A stretch of 64,000 nucleotides of DNA from Rugamonas rivuli (GTDB lineage Bacteria; Pseudomonadota; Gammaproteobacteria; Burkholderiales; Burkholderiaceae_D). The position numbers and the translations under genes were made by a program. Within the stretch, counting starts at the first letter, position 1, and each line of letters opens with the position of its first letter. The stretch is from assembly GCF_009380165.1 (NCBI RefSeq), contig NZ_WHUF01000012.1, positions 1 through 64,000 of the forward strand, written 5' to 3'. Below, piece after piece: positions 50,187 to 59,503 of the stretch. Below the pieces are notes generated by a model. The model was not told the origin of the DNA. It searched no databases and worked only from the letters and a program-made list of their open reading frames with translations.

Positions 50187-52454
50187 ATGTTCCAAATGTT
50201 TGGTTTTGGCGGCGTAAAATGCCCGCGCTGCGAGCACAAAAACGACGACCAGTCGGGCTACTGCAAACACTGCGGTTTGACCTTGGGCGCCCCGCGCAGC
50301 GAGCCGGTCCTGCGCGACAACCGCTGGATACCGGGCGACGACGAGCTGGCCGTGTACTTCGGCGTCAGCGCCTTGTCCGGCATTTTCACCAAGACGCTGC
50401 GCGTCCCGGCCACCTCGCGCGCCTACATCCTGCAAGCCGACAAAGCCACCGAAGTACCACAAGGCGAATACGAAATCGAAGGCTTCTTCACCCGCCTGAA
50501 CCATCTGCTGCGCAACCAGAACGCCGAAATTCTGATCACCCGCAGCACCGCGCTGCCGGTGGAGTTTTCGTTCGGCGACCTGCAAACGGCGGAACACCTG
50601 AAGATATCGGCCCGCTTCACCGTCAGCATCCGCATTGAAAACGTGCCGGCCTTCGCCCAGCATTTCATGACCGTGCCTGGCGTCGTCAGCACGCTGCACC
50701 TGCACGATCTGCTGGCGCCATCGGTGCACCAGGTGGCTGCCGAATTCGTCGGCAGCCGCGCCATGCGCGACATGGCGCAGAACGCCGAGCTGCGCCTGCA
50801 ACTGGACGAACGCCTGCAGGCCGCGCTGAAGCTGCGCCTGGCCGGCTATGGACTGGCCGTCGAGCGGGTGGAGACGGCCGCGCTGCGCCACGATAAGTTC
50901 GACCACAACCGCGAGCGCATCGGCACCCTGTGGCTGGTGGCCGACGAGCGCCATGTGCAGCTGGAGCACGTCAAACAGCTGGACCAGATCTACGATGAAG
51001 AAGAGTGGCAAGCCATCTGGCGCGAAGAGCAGAAGATGCGCTCCGACCTGCGCCGCGCCGAGCTTCGCCAGGACGCCAGCGTCAACAAGGCCGAGCTGAC
51101 CTTCAAGGAGTCCGAACGTCTGCAGGCACTGCGCGCGCGCGAGGTGGACCTGTACAGCCGCGTGATGGAATCGAAAACCCGCAAGGTCGCCATTGACAGG
51201 GGCGCCGGCACCATCCTGGCCGATCTGGAGCACGAACTGGCGAAATCCAAATCGCACCGTGCCGGCGAGCAGGCCGACTGGGAGCATGTGCGCCAGCTGG
51301 CTCAGATCAAGATGCGCACCGAGCTGGAAGTGCAGCAGCAGACGGCGGCCGGGCAGCGCCAGTTGGCGCAGCAGCGGCTTTCACACCAGCTGCGCCAGCA
51401 GTCCATCGAAAGCCAGATCGCGCAGGCGCTGCTGATCGAGGACGAATCGCACCGCCGCAACGAGCTGGCCGCGCTGCGCCAGCGCGAGAAAGCCGAAAAA
51501 GAACGCGAGCTTGAAATCGAGGCCGAAGGCCACAACGAACGCATCCAGGGCCTGAGCCTGGCCAACGCCGCGCGCCGCCGCGAGGCCGAGCGCGTGCAGG
51601 AGTGGGAAGACCAACTGCAACTGGCCCGCCAGCGCGAACTGCTGCGCGGCGACGCCGTCAAGGACGCCGCCAATGCCGTGCAGGTGGCCGAGATCAATCA
51701 GAAGATCGAGGAGTTGAAGCGCGCAGGCGCGCAGGCAGACGCCGTCGCCCAGTACGAGAAGCTGTTGCGCACCATCGAGGCGGACGGCGTGCATCAGCGC
51801 CAGAACCTGGCCGTCAACAAGCAGGCCATGCTGGATCAGCTGGAAGTGGACGAACAGCGCCAGATCCTCAAGCAGAAGGAGCAGGAGGCGCAGTGGCAGC
51901 GCGAGCTGAAAAAGCTGGAGCACGAGCGCGAAGAAAAATTCGCCCGCTGGAAGGGCGAGTACGACGTGCTGCTGGCGCAGCAGTCGCATGAGATCACGCG
52001 CATCGAAACCATCGGCCGCCTGAGCGACAGCGGCAAGGTCGCCACCGCCGCCGCACCGAACGCCGAAGCGCTCACGCAGATCATGAAGCTGCAGATCCAG
52101 GGCGGCATGACGGCCGAGCAGATACAGGCGCTGGCGCAGGTGGTGGCGGCCGAACATGGCGTAACCCCGGCCGAAGCGGCGCGGCTGGCGCATGAACGGG
52201 TGCTGGAGGAGCGCGCGCACCGCGACAGCGAAATGGACAAGGACCGCCGCCACCAGCTCGATCTGCTGAACGTGCAGAACGCCGCCAGCGCCAGCGCGCT
52301 GACGACGCAGAGCCAGCTGGGCGTCGGCGTGGCGCAGGCCGGAGCAGCCGCCTCGGCGCCAGCGCCGGTACGCTACTGCGCCAACGGCCATCCGACGCGG
52401 GCCGGCCACCCGCTGGACAAATTCTGCGCCCAATGCGGCGTGCCTTTAGCTTGA
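50187..52454 (+). CDS. Zinc-ribbon / SPFH-like / coiled-coil protein
   Basis: 755 residues, strong ribosome site GAAGGAG. Residues 11-31 (CPRCEHKNDDQSGYCKHCGL) form a zinc ribbon. About 45-240 resemble a band-7/SPFH module (VPATSRAYILQADKATEVPQ, KISARFTVSIRI, FMTVPGVV). About 245-640 are long charged coiled coil (ERQREKAEKERELEIEAEG-like). A second zinc ribbon closes the protein (CANGHPTRAGHPLDKFCAQC). SPFH proteins form ring-like scaffolds; the ribbons suggest a cytosolic docking role. It precedes the kinase gene by 34 bases and is a good candidate substrate or scaffold. Confidence 0.8.
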   Translation: MFQMFGFGGVKCPRCEHKNDDQSGYCKHCGLTLGAPRSEPVLRDNRWIPGDDELAVYFGVSALSGIFTKTLRVPATSRAYILQADKATEVPQGEYEIEGFFTRLNHLLRNQNAEILITRSTALPVEFSFGDLQTAEHLKISARFTVSIRIENVPAFAQHFMTVPGVVSTLHLHDLLAPSVHQVAAEFVGSRAMRDMAQNAELRLQLDERLQAALKLRLAGYGLAVERVETAALRHDKFDHNRERIGTLWLVADERHVQLEHVKQLDQIYDEEEWQAIWREEQKMRSDLRRAELRQDASVNKAELTFKESERLQALRAREVDLYSRVMESKTRKVAIDRGAGTILADLEHELAKSKSHRAGEQADWEHVRQLAQIKMRTELEVQQQTAAGQRQLAQQRLSHQLRQQSIESQIAQALLIEDESHRRNELAALRQREKAEKERELEIEAEGHNERIQGLSLANAARRREAERVQEWEDQLQLARQRELLRGDAVKDAANAVQVAEINQKIEELKRAGAQADAVAQYEKLLRTIEADGVHQRQNLAVNKQAMLDQLEVDEQRQILKQKEQEAQWQRELKKLEHEREEKFARWKGEYDVLLAQQSHEITRIETIGRLSDSGKVATAAAPNAEALTQIMKLQIQGGMTAEQIQALAQVVAAEHGVTPAEAARLAHERVLEERAHRDSEMDKDRRHQLDLLNVQNAASASALTTQSQLGVGVAQAGAAASAPAPVRYCANGHPTRAGHPLDKFCAQCGVPLA

Positions 52455-52488
52455 ACAGCTTTGTGCAGGAACGGTTACACTTAGTTTA

Positions 52489-54798
52489 ATGATGCAGACA
52501 GCAAGAGAAAAGATCCGCGAACTGCGGGCCTTACATGATGACGGCCTACTGAGCTTGCAGGAGTTCGACCGCCGCAAGAACGCCATCCTGGATGCGGAGT
52601 ACGCGCCGCCGGGAGGCAGCGTCACGGCTGCACCGCCGCCGGTGCGGCAGGGGACGGAACTGGGGCTGATGTCCGGCCAGGAGATCGGCCCGCAGAACCG
52701 CCGCTACCGGCTGGAGCGCCTGATCGGCATGGGCGGCATGGGCCAGGTGTGGCAGGCGACCGACCTCGCCACCCACGCGGAGCTGGGCCACAGCGACATG
52801 GTGGCGCTGAAGATCCTGCCGCCGCAGCTGACGCAAAGCGCCACCCACGCCAAGCTGTTGATCGAGGAAGCGACACAGGCCCGCAAGCTGGCGCACGAGA
52901 ACATCGTCCGCGTTTATGAATGGGCGCAGGATCCGGCTACCTCCAGCTACTTCATCATCATGGAGTACCTGGAGGGGCAGGACCTGGATGCGTATCTGGC
53001 GGCGCAAGGTCCGCTGCCGATGGAAGCCGTATTCCGACTGCTGACGCCTGTCGGCGATGCGCTGCAATACGCCTGGGACAAGCACAAGCTGGTTCACCGC
53101 GACATCAAGCCCGGCAACGTCTTCCTGACCCAGCGCGGCGAGATCAAGCTGCTGGACTTCGGCATCGCCTCGCGCGCGCGCAGCGCCGGCAGCAGCCTCG
53201 GTTTGCAGACGCCCAACGCCGGCACCGTCGGCTATCGCGCACCGGAGGCGGGCACGCATCAGCGCCAGCCCGCGCCCCGGCTTGATGTCTACGCCGTCGC
53301 GGTGATGATCTACCAGCTGCTGGAAGGCCGCATGCCATTCGACGACATGCGCCCGGCCGACTTCCACCCATCGCCTCCGCAAGGCCTCAACCCGGCGCAA
53401 TGGAAGGTGCTGCAAAACGGCTTCGCCTATGCGCAGGAGCGCCGTCCGGCATCGGTCAGCGAGCTGCTGGCGGAGCTGCGCCGCGCCGACGGGCCAAGCG
53501 AGGAGGAACTTGCCGCGCAAGCCAGGCAGGCGCAGGACCGCGAACAGCAGCGCCAGTCGGAGCAGGCCGCCCAAGCCGCAGCCAAGGCCGCGCAGGCGGA
53601 ACAGGCGCGCATCGCCGAGATGAAGCGGCAGGCGCTGGTGGCGGAGCAGACCGCGCGCCGCCAGGCCGAGGCGCAGGCTGCGGCGGTGGAAAAGACCAAG
53701 CTGGATCAGCAGCGCCGCCTGCTGGAGGCGAAGCAGCGCGCCGAATCCGAAGCCGCCGCGCAGGCGCGCAAGCAGGCCTTGCGCGAGCAGCTGCAAGCCC
53801 GCCGCGACGCCGACGCCAAGAAAGCCCGCGACGAGCGCGAAGAGCAGCAGCGCAAGGCCGCGCAGCTGAAGGCCGAGGCGGCGTATCGCGCCGAGCAGGA
53901 GCGCCACCGCAAGCAGCAGGCCGAACGCAACGCCGCCGAACTGGCCGTGCTGATGCCCACGGCGGGCAGCCCGGTGGCCGACGCCAACGGCGTGCTGCGC
54001 GACCGCTTTGTCGACGGCACCGGCGTCGGCCCGGACCTGGTGCTGATACCGACCGGCCGCTTCCAGATGGGCTCCCACGAACACGAACAGGCGGCGGCGA
54101 TCAAGGCCGGCGCGCAAAAGAACTGGCTGGAGCGCGAGACGCCGCAGCACTGGGTGGGCATCGAGCACTCGTTTGCGATGGGGCGCTTCCCGGTGACGGT
54201 GGGGCAGTGGCGGCAGTTCGTGCGCGCCACCGGCTGGGAATCGCAGTCCGACACCGACTGGCGCGCGCCAGGCTTCGCGCAGAACGACGAGCATCCGGTG
54301 GTCGGCGTCAGCTGGGTGGATGCGCAGTTGTACCTGCGCTGGTTGTCGGAGAAGACCGGGCAGACCTACCGCCTGCCGAGCGAGGCGGAGTGGGAATACG
54401 CCTGCCGCGCCGGCACCAAGACCGCCTTCAGCTTCGGCGACACCATCTCCACCGAGCAGGCCAACTACGACGGCCACTACACGTACAACGGCAGCCCGCG
54501 CGGCGCCTATCTGCAGGCCACCAACAAGGCCGGCGCCTTCCAGCCCAATCCATGGGGACTGTTCGACATGCACGGCAACGTGTGGGAATGGACGCAGGAT
54601 GTGGTGCACGATAACTACGTCGGCGCACCGGTCGACGGCAGCGCGTGGGAAGAGGGAGGCGACCAGGTGCGGCGCGTCCTGCGCGGCGGCTCGTGGCTGT
54701 ACAACCCGCGTTATCTGCGCTCGTCGGTGCGCAACGGCTTCTCGGCGGTGCTGGCCAACGACATCGTCGGCTTCCGGGTGGCTCGGAAACTGGTGTAG
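52489..54798 (+). CDS. Ser/Thr protein kinase fused to SUMF1 domain
   Basis: 769 residues. The N-terminus is SHOCT-like (IRELRALHDDGLLSLQEFDR). A Hanks-type kinase covers about 73-340: Gly loop GMGGMGQVW (80-88), Lys108 in VALKIL, catalytic HRD at 203-205 (VHRDIKPGNVFL), DFG at 223-225, APE-like RAPEAG and DVYAVAVMIYQLL. A long Ala/Gln/Glu coiled coil (about 345-485) follows. The end is a SUMF1/formylglycine-generating-enzyme-like domain (GSHEHEQAAAI, PVTVGQWRQFV, MHGNVWEWTQD, VLRGGSWLY). No membrane segment is seen. All kinase residues are intact, so it should phosphorylate partners in this locus. Confidence 0.92.
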   Translation: MMQTAREKIRELRALHDDGLLSLQEFDRRKNAILDAEYAPPGGSVTAAPPPVRQGTELGLMSGQEIGPQNRRYRLERLIGMGGMGQVWQATDLATHAELGHSDMVALKILPPQLTQSATHAKLLIEEATQARKLAHENIVRVYEWAQDPATSSYFIIMEYLEGQDLDAYLAAQGPLPMEAVFRLLTPVGDALQYAWDKHKLVHRDIKPGNVFLTQRGEIKLLDFGIASRARSAGSSLGLQTPNAGTVGYRAPEAGTHQRQPAPRLDVYAVAVMIYQLLEGRMPFDDMRPADFHPSPPQGLNPAQWKVLQNGFAYAQERRPASVSELLAELRRADGPSEEELAAQARQAQDREQQRQSEQAAQAAAKAAQAEQARIAEMKRQALVAEQTARRQAEAQAAAVEKTKLDQQRRLLEAKQRAESEAAAQARKQALREQLQARRDADAKKARDEREEQQRKAAQLKAEAAYRAEQERHRKQQAERNAAELAVLMPTAGSPVADANGVLRDRFVDGTGVGPDLVLIPTGRFQMGSHEHEQAAAIKAGAQKNWLERETPQHWVGIEHSFAMGRFPVTVGQWRQFVRATGWESQSDTDWRAPGFAQNDEHPVVGVSWVDAQLYLRWLSEKTGQTYRLPSEAEWEYACRAGTKTAFSFGDTISTEQANYDGHYTYNGSPRGAYLQATNKAGAFQPNPWGLFDMHGNVWEWTQDVVHDNYVGAPVDGSAWEEGGDQVRRVLRGGSWLYNPRYLRSSVRNGFSAVLANDIVGFRVARKLV

Positions 54799-54805
54799 CC
54801 GCTGG

Positions 54806-54811
54806 TATAAT
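54806..54811 (+). promoter_or_regulatory. Probable -10 element of the yjdM gene
   Basis: TATAAT at 54806-54811, 32 bases before the yjdM start, gives a perfect -10. The -35 region falls at the end of the kinase gene and is not a good match, so the downstream gene may be both promoter-driven and partly read from the kinase operon. Confidence 0.45.
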
Positions 54812-54842
54812 GCTGCCTTCTTAAAAATACCAGGACCGTACC

Positions 54843-55187
54843 ATGAGCGCCTTGCCACCATGCCCAAAATGCCAATCTGAATTCACCTACGAAGACGGTG
54901 CACAGCTGGTGTGCCCGGAGTGTGCGCACGAGTGGAGCGCCACCGCAGCCGAGGCGGCGGAAGAAGGCGCCAAGGTGTATCGCGACGCCGTCGGTAACAT
55001 CCTGCAGGATGGCGACACCGTCACCGTCATCAAGGATCTGAAACTGAAGGGCGGCGGCGGTACCGTCAAAGTAGGCACCAAGGTCAAGAACATCCGCCTG
55101 GTCGACAGCGATCACGATATCGATTGCAAGATCGAAGGCTTCGGCGCCATGAGCCTGAAAACCGAGTTCGTTAAAAAAGTCGTGTAA
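54843..55187 (+). CDS. yjdM: YjdM/PhnA-family zinc-ribbon protein
   Basis: 114 residues. CPKCQSEFTYEDGAQLVCPECAHEW is the zinc ribbon split over residues 7-31 (four Cys), followed by the PhnA barrel (VYRDAVGNILQDGDTVTVIK, LKGGGGTVKVGTKVKNIRLV) ending FGAMSLKTEFVKK. The family is widespread; despite the old PhnA name, its role in phosphonate use is not established. Not part of the kinase system by sequence. Confidence 0.92.
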   Translation: MSALPPCPKCQSEFTYEDGAQLVCPECAHEWSATAAEAAEEGAKVYRDAVGNILQDGDTVTVIKDLKLKGGGGTVKVGTKVKNIRLVDSDHDIDCKIEGFGAMSLKTEFVKKVV

Positions 55188-56072
55188 TCACCCCAGCCGT
55201 TCCAGCACAAAGTCCACGAAGCTGCGGACTTTGGCGCTGGGGCGCGCTTCCGGCCGGCGCAGGATGTGCATGGGCCGCGACGGCAGTTCCCACTTCGGCA
55301 GCAGCCGCACCAGTTTTCCTTCTTTTAGCGCGGGCTCCATCAGCATGTCCGCCTGCATTGCCACGCCCATGCCGGCAATGGCGGCCGAGACCAGCGATGC
55401 GCCGGTATTGCTGGTGAATGCGCTGCGCACCGCCACCTCGACCTGTTCCCCGTTTTTGTTGAAGCGCCATCCGGCATGCGGGCGCCAGTCAGAAAACACC
55501 AGGCAGTTGTGCTTCTCCAGATCCGACGGATGGCGCGGCGTGCCGTGCCGCTTCAGGTAATCCGGGCTGGCGCCGAGCAGCACGCGCCCAGGCTGCAAAG
55601 GCCGCGCGATCAAGCCACTGTCCACCAGCGAGCCCGAACGGATCACGACATCGACGCCTTCCTCTGCCATGTCGATCACGCGATTAGTCAGTACCAGATC
55701 AAGTTTCACTTGCGGGTATTTGGCCGCATAGGCGCCGATAACAGGCATCAGCCGCTGTTCGCCGTAGGTGGAGGGCGCGGAGACGCGCAGGCTGCCTTGC
55801 GGCTCGGCGCGCAGGTGTTCGGCCACGCGGTCGGCCGCCTCGACGCCGGCCAGCACGTCGCGGCAGCGTTCCAGGTAGACGGCGCCGATCTCCGTCAGCG
55901 ACTGCCTGCGCGTGGTGCGCTCGATCAGGCGCGCGCCCAGTTCCAGCTCCAGCGCCTGCACGTGTTTGCCGACCATGACCGGGGACATGTCCAGCGCCTG
56001 CGCTGCGGCGGCGAAGCTGCGCGCGGTGGCGGCGGCCACGAATACCTGCATGCTGCGGAGTTTATCGCTCAT
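55188..56072 (-). CDS. LysR-family regulator
   Basis: 294 residues. Winged helix: MQVFVAAATARSFAAAAQAL, SPVMVGKHVQALELELGARL, ERTTRRQSLTEIG. Effector domain follows, with VDVVIRSGSLVDSGLIARPL. It lies divergently 101 bases from the DUF1330 gene and could control that gene and the OsmC/pirin genes beyond it. Convergent with yjdM, whose stop codon is adjacent. Confidence 0.9.
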   Translation of the reverse strand: MSDKLRSMQVFVAAATARSFAAAAQALDMSPVMVGKHVQALELELGARLIERTTRRQSLTEIGAVYLERCRDVLAGVEAADRVAEHLRAEPQGSLRVSAPSTYGEQRLMPVIGAYAAKYPQVKLDLVLTNRVIDMAEEGVDVVIRSGSLVDSGLIARPLQPGRVLLGASPDYLKRHGTPRHPSDLEKHNCLVFSDWRPHAGWRFNKNGEQVEVAVRSAFTSNTGASLVSAAIAGMGVAMQADMLMEPALKEGKLVRLLPKWELPSRPMHILRRPEARPSAKVRSFVDFVLERLG

Positions 56073-56173
56073 ATATTCGGAAGTATTGGTTACGAGTCTG
56101 TTAAATTCTAGCTTATTTATGCTTTGATGGCTTTGAATGACAATGGAGCCTCATTCAACAGCAGGAGGTCATC

Positions 56174-56461
56174 ATGGCAGCATACGCAATCGGTTCGCTC
56201 ACCTTACTCAACGCAGACTGGGTGCCGGAGTACAGCGCGCACATGCCGGCACTGGCGCAAAAACACGGCGGCAAGCCGCTGGCGAAAGCGGCGCCGGTGA
56301 TCATCGAAGGTACGCCGTCGGTGCCGGAGACGCAGATCATCATCGAGTTCCCGTCGATGGAGCACGCGCACGCCTGGTACAACGATCCGGCCCACGCGCC
56401 GCTGAAGAAGCTGCGCCAGGGCGGCGCCGAGTTTTCGATGGTGCTGGTGAACGGCCTGTAG
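56174..56461 (+). CDS. DUF1330 protein
   Basis: 95 residues of a ferredoxin-like alpha/beta fold: YAIGSLTLLNADWVPEYSAH, GGKPLAKAAPVIIEGTP, IIIEFPSMEHAHAWYNDPAH. GAGGTCATC precedes the ATG. The dimeric alpha-beta barrel family is often found with stress or aromatic-compound genes; function unknown. Divergent from a LysR gene that may regulate it. Confidence 0.88.
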   Translation: MAAYAIGSLTLLNADWVPEYSAHMPALAQKHGGKPLAKAAPVIIEGTPSVPETQIIIEFPSMEHAHAWYNDPAHAPLKKLRQGGAEFSMVLVNGL

Positions 56462-56537
56462 ACGTTTAGTAGAGGCGAAACCCGGTCAAACGGTGTAGAG
56501 TGACGGTTTTGATAATGCCGTTTTCAAGGAACACCGT

Positions 56538-56936
56538 ATGACTATCAAAGTACTGCGCGACCAGTCGCTGCCGATGCGTCACATTGTCCATGTGCGCAAC
56601 CACATCCTGTCAACCGACGGCTCGGTGGAGGAGGGCGGCAACGACGCCGGCCCTTCGCCGCACGACCTGTACGACGCGGCGCTGAGCGCCTGCAAAGCGC
56701 TCACCGTGGTGTGGTACGCGAAGCGCAAGAACATCCCGCTGGAGCATGTGGACGTGAGCATGGAGCGCGACGCCAGCGAAGAGCGCCAGGGCACCTACCG
56801 CCTGGCCGCCACGCTGCACCTGACCGGCGACCTGACCGAGACCCAGCGCGCAGAGCTGCTGTCCGCCGCGCAGAAATGCCCGATCCACAAGCTGATGACT
56901 TCCGTGACCACCGAAGTCACCACCGTGCTGGGATAA
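56538..56936 (+). CDS. OsmC-family peroxiredoxin-like protein
   Basis: 132 residues. OsmC/Ohr fold: DGSVEEGGNDAGPSPHDLYDAALSACKALTV contains the first conserved Cys in a helix, and LLSAAQKCPIHKLMTS the second Cys. Members reduce organic hydroperoxides using thiols. Followed after four bases by a pirin gene, giving a small stress operon. Confidence 0.9.
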   Translation: MTIKVLRDQSLPMRHIVHVRNHILSTDGSVEEGGNDAGPSPHDLYDAALSACKALTVVWYAKRKNIPLEHVDVSMERDASEERQGTYRLAATLHLTGDLTETQRAELLSAAQKCPIHKLMTSVTTEVTTVLG

Positions 56937-56940
56937 GATC

Positions 56941-57819
56941 ATGACGATTTCGCATCTGCTCAAGGGCCATGAAAAAGATCTGGGCGGCGGCTTTGTCGTG
57001 CGCCGCTACCTGCCGTCCGCCATCAAGCAGGCGGTGGGCCCGTTCATCTTCTTCGACCATTTCGGTCCGGTCGACGTGCCGCTGGATGCCGACCATGACG
57101 TGCGCCCGCATCCGCATATCGGCCTGTCCACCGTCACCTACCTGTTCGAAGGCGCGATCGATCATCGCGACAGCATCGGCAGCGTGCAGCGCATCGAGCC
57201 TGGCGCGATCAACTGGATGACGGCCGGCCGCGGCATCGTCCACTCCGAGCGTACGCCCAAGGATTTGGTCGGCAAGCCGCACCGCACGCACGGCCTGCAA
57301 CTGTGGGCCGCGCTGCCGGTCGCGCATGAGGAGGACGAGCCGGGTTTCTGCCACACGCCGTCGTCCGATATTCCGGAGTTCGAGGTGGACGGCGCGCGCG
57401 TGCGTGTGCTGGTCGGTTCGGCCTTCGGCAAGACCTCGCCGGTGAAGACCTACAGCCAGACGCTGTACCTGGACGTGACGCTGAAGGCCGGCCATGAGCT
57501 GGCGCTGAGCGGCCTGCCGGCGGAAGCGGCGATCTATCCGATCAGCGGCGAGTTGCACATCGACGGCGCGGCGCTGGCGCTGCACAGCATGGCGCTGCTC
57601 GATACCACCGGCGCGCAGCTGATCAAGGCCGATGCGGATGCGCAGTTCGTGGTGATCGGCGGCGAGCCGCTGGATGGGCATCGCTTCATGTCGTGGAACT
57701 TCGTCTCGTCCAGCAAGGAGCGCATCGTCAAGGCCAGCGAGGATTGGGAAGCGCAGCGTTTCGAGAAGGTGCCGGGAGAGACCGAGTTCATTCCGCTGCC
57801 GGCGAAACGGCCGGCTTAA
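56941..57819 (+). CDS. Second pirin-family cupin protein
   Basis: 292 residues. Pirin features: GGFVVRRYLPSAIKQAVGPF, HDVRPHPHIGLSTVTYLFEG (metal His-x-His), GAINWMTAGRGIVHSER (His and Glu), and C-terminal FVVIGGEPLDGHRFMSWNFV. Likely quercetinase-like dioxygenase or redox sensor. Four bases after the OsmC stop. It is a paralogue of the pirin at 15485 and only moderately similar by eye. Confidence 0.92.
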   Translation: MTISHLLKGHEKDLGGGFVVRRYLPSAIKQAVGPFIFFDHFGPVDVPLDADHDVRPHPHIGLSTVTYLFEGAIDHRDSIGSVQRIEPGAINWMTAGRGIVHSERTPKDLVGKPHRTHGLQLWAALPVAHEEDEPGFCHTPSSDIPEFEVDGARVRVLVGSAFGKTSPVKTYSQTLYLDVTLKAGHELALSGLPAEAAIYPISGELHIDGAALALHSMALLDTTGAQLIKADADAQFVVIGGEPLDGHRFMSWNFVSSSKERIVKASEDWEAQRFEKVPGETEFIPLPAKRPA

Positions 57820-57829
57820 GCACTCAGGT

Positions 57830-59365
57830 TCAGGCGGTCGACATGGCATTGGCCGCCACGGTGCTATACAGGTCGGTGGCGCCGGTGCGGATGATCCAGT
57901 GTTCCGGATACGGATCGCTGGCGAAGCGGTTGTGGCGCGGCACGCGGCTCAGTTTATCGAGCGGCACCGTCGGCGCCAGCGCGGTTTCCTTGCCGGTCAG
58001 CTGATCGAGGTGCCAGAAGCCGCCGTCGCGGTGCAGCAGCAGCGGCAGCGCGGCCGCATGCGGCGCGGCGGCAAACGCCTTGAGCGGATAGCCGGGATGC
58101 GTTTCCGGCATCAGCAGGTAGAAGCATTCTGCATTGGCGCCCTGGTCGATGCGGTGCAGGATCACGCCGTGCGGCATGATGGCCGACACCGACAACACCA
58201 CAATGCCCTTGATGCTGGCGCTCAGTTCTATGCGCATGCCCAGGCGCAGCGCGGTCGGCTTGTGCTTGCCCGGCCAGACGCCGTCCAGCAGCACGCCGTA
58301 GCGCGACACATCTTCAATTTCAAAACCCTGGCCCGCGCGGCGTATCACCGCATGGCGGCCGGACAGGCGGCGCGTGAGGCCATTGGTGTCCTGGCCGTCG
58401 GCGCCGTAGTGGGTCAGCAGCACGTCGGATTCCGGATCGACCAGTTCGAAGCGGCCTAACACGCATTCTTCCATCGCGAACAGGCGGATCTGGCGCTGGG
58501 CGCCGGCTTCCGGTGCGGCGTTGACCAGGCAGGCCGCGCGGCTTGGATGCGGATGCATGGCGGCGGCCACCGGCATGTCGATTTCGATCAGGTCTTCGTC
58601 CCAGGCGATGGTCGAGAAGCCCAGGTCGACCTTGCCGGCCGGTGCGTTCAGGTCCAGGTGGGCGATGCCGGCGTTGCGCGCGGTGACATCGATATCGAGG
58701 CTGTCGCCGCCTTGCGCGCTGACGCGGGCGATGGAGGCGTCGTCCGCCATCACGCGCACGTTCTTGTGCGTGCTGAGGAAGATGCGGTGGATTTCAGTCA
58801 GCGTCGCGTCCAGGCGCGGCACCAGGATGACGAAGGTGCACACCCATTTGCGCGACGCCAGCTCGGCGTGTTGGCTCAGCAGGTCGATGCTGATCTGGTA
58901 CTGGCCGTGCTCCTTGCCGCGCGAGGAAAACTCGACAAACACGGGACGCCATTCGCCGTTGGTGGCGCGCACGAACTGCTGGCGCGCGGCGCCGTTGGGG
59001 ATCAGGTCGGACTGCACTTGCAGCGTCAGTTGCGGGGCGCAGGCTTCGGGCATGCCGCGCAATTCCATCTTCAGGGTCTGGCGGCCGCCGGCGGCGCGCG
59101 GGTCGAAGCCGCTGATGTGCAGTTGCGGGCGCTCGGACTGGGCGCGTTGCAGGGGGCGGGCGTAGGTCGTGGGCGCGTGGGCTGCGCCGTTGGCAGGGGC
59201 GGCATCCAGCATCGTGCCGGGTACGCCGGAACGGGTGCTGCGCACGGCACTCAGCAGGTCGAAGCTGGAGGGCTCTGCTTGGGCGTGGCCGCCTTCGCAA
59301 GTTTGCGCTCCTGGCATGACCCAGTAGGTGCAGTGCGGGTGCTGGGCATTACTGCATTTTTTCAT
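57830..59365 (-). CDS. FHA-domain protein with N-terminal Cys/His cluster
   Basis: 511 residues. The N-terminus CSNAQHPHCTYWVMPGAQTC contains spaced Cys/His that could bind zinc. A middle beta-rich region (about 80-300) precedes an FHA domain at about 305-390: CVLGRFELVDP, LSGRHAVIRRAGQGFEIEDV, SRYGVLLDG, TALRLGMRIEL. The Gly-Arg, Ser-x-x-His and Gly marks needed for phosphothreonine binding are present. It is the last minus-strand gene of the phosphatase/FHA/SEDS block and is 138 bases from the phosphatase gene. Likely reads targets of the kinase at 52489. Confidence 0.82.
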   Translation of the reverse strand: MKKCSNAQHPHCTYWVMPGAQTCEGGHAQAEPSSFDLLSAVRSTRSGVPGTMLDAAPANGAAHAPTTYARPLQRAQSERPQLHISGFDPRAAGGRQTLKMELRGMPEACAPQLTLQVQSDLIPNGAARQQFVRATNGEWRPVFVEFSSRGKEHGQYQISIDLLSQHAELASRKWVCTFVILVPRLDATLTEIHRIFLSTHKNVRVMADDASIARVSAQGGDSLDIDVTARNAGIAHLDLNAPAGKVDLGFSTIAWDEDLIEIDMPVAAAMHPHPSRAACLVNAAPEAGAQRQIRLFAMEECVLGRFELVDPESDVLLTHYGADGQDTNGLTRRLSGRHAVIRRAGQGFEIEDVSRYGVLLDGVWPGKHKPTALRLGMRIELSASIKGIVVLSVSAIMPHGVILHRIDQGANAECFYLLMPETHPGYPLKAFAAAPHAAALPLLLHRDGGFWHLDQLTGKETALAPTVPLDKLSRVPRHNRFASDPYPEHWIIRTGATDLYSTVAANAMSTA

Positions 59366-59503
59366 GACTAACCGACCGATGGGATACCCGTCAGTTTATG
59401 CGGTTTTCACTCTGTTTGGCAATCTAAGGTCCCGGCAATCGACTTATTTTTGACCCACGCCGCATCGTGGGGCGGGCACGCAACACCGGGCTCTCGCGTG
59501 TTA

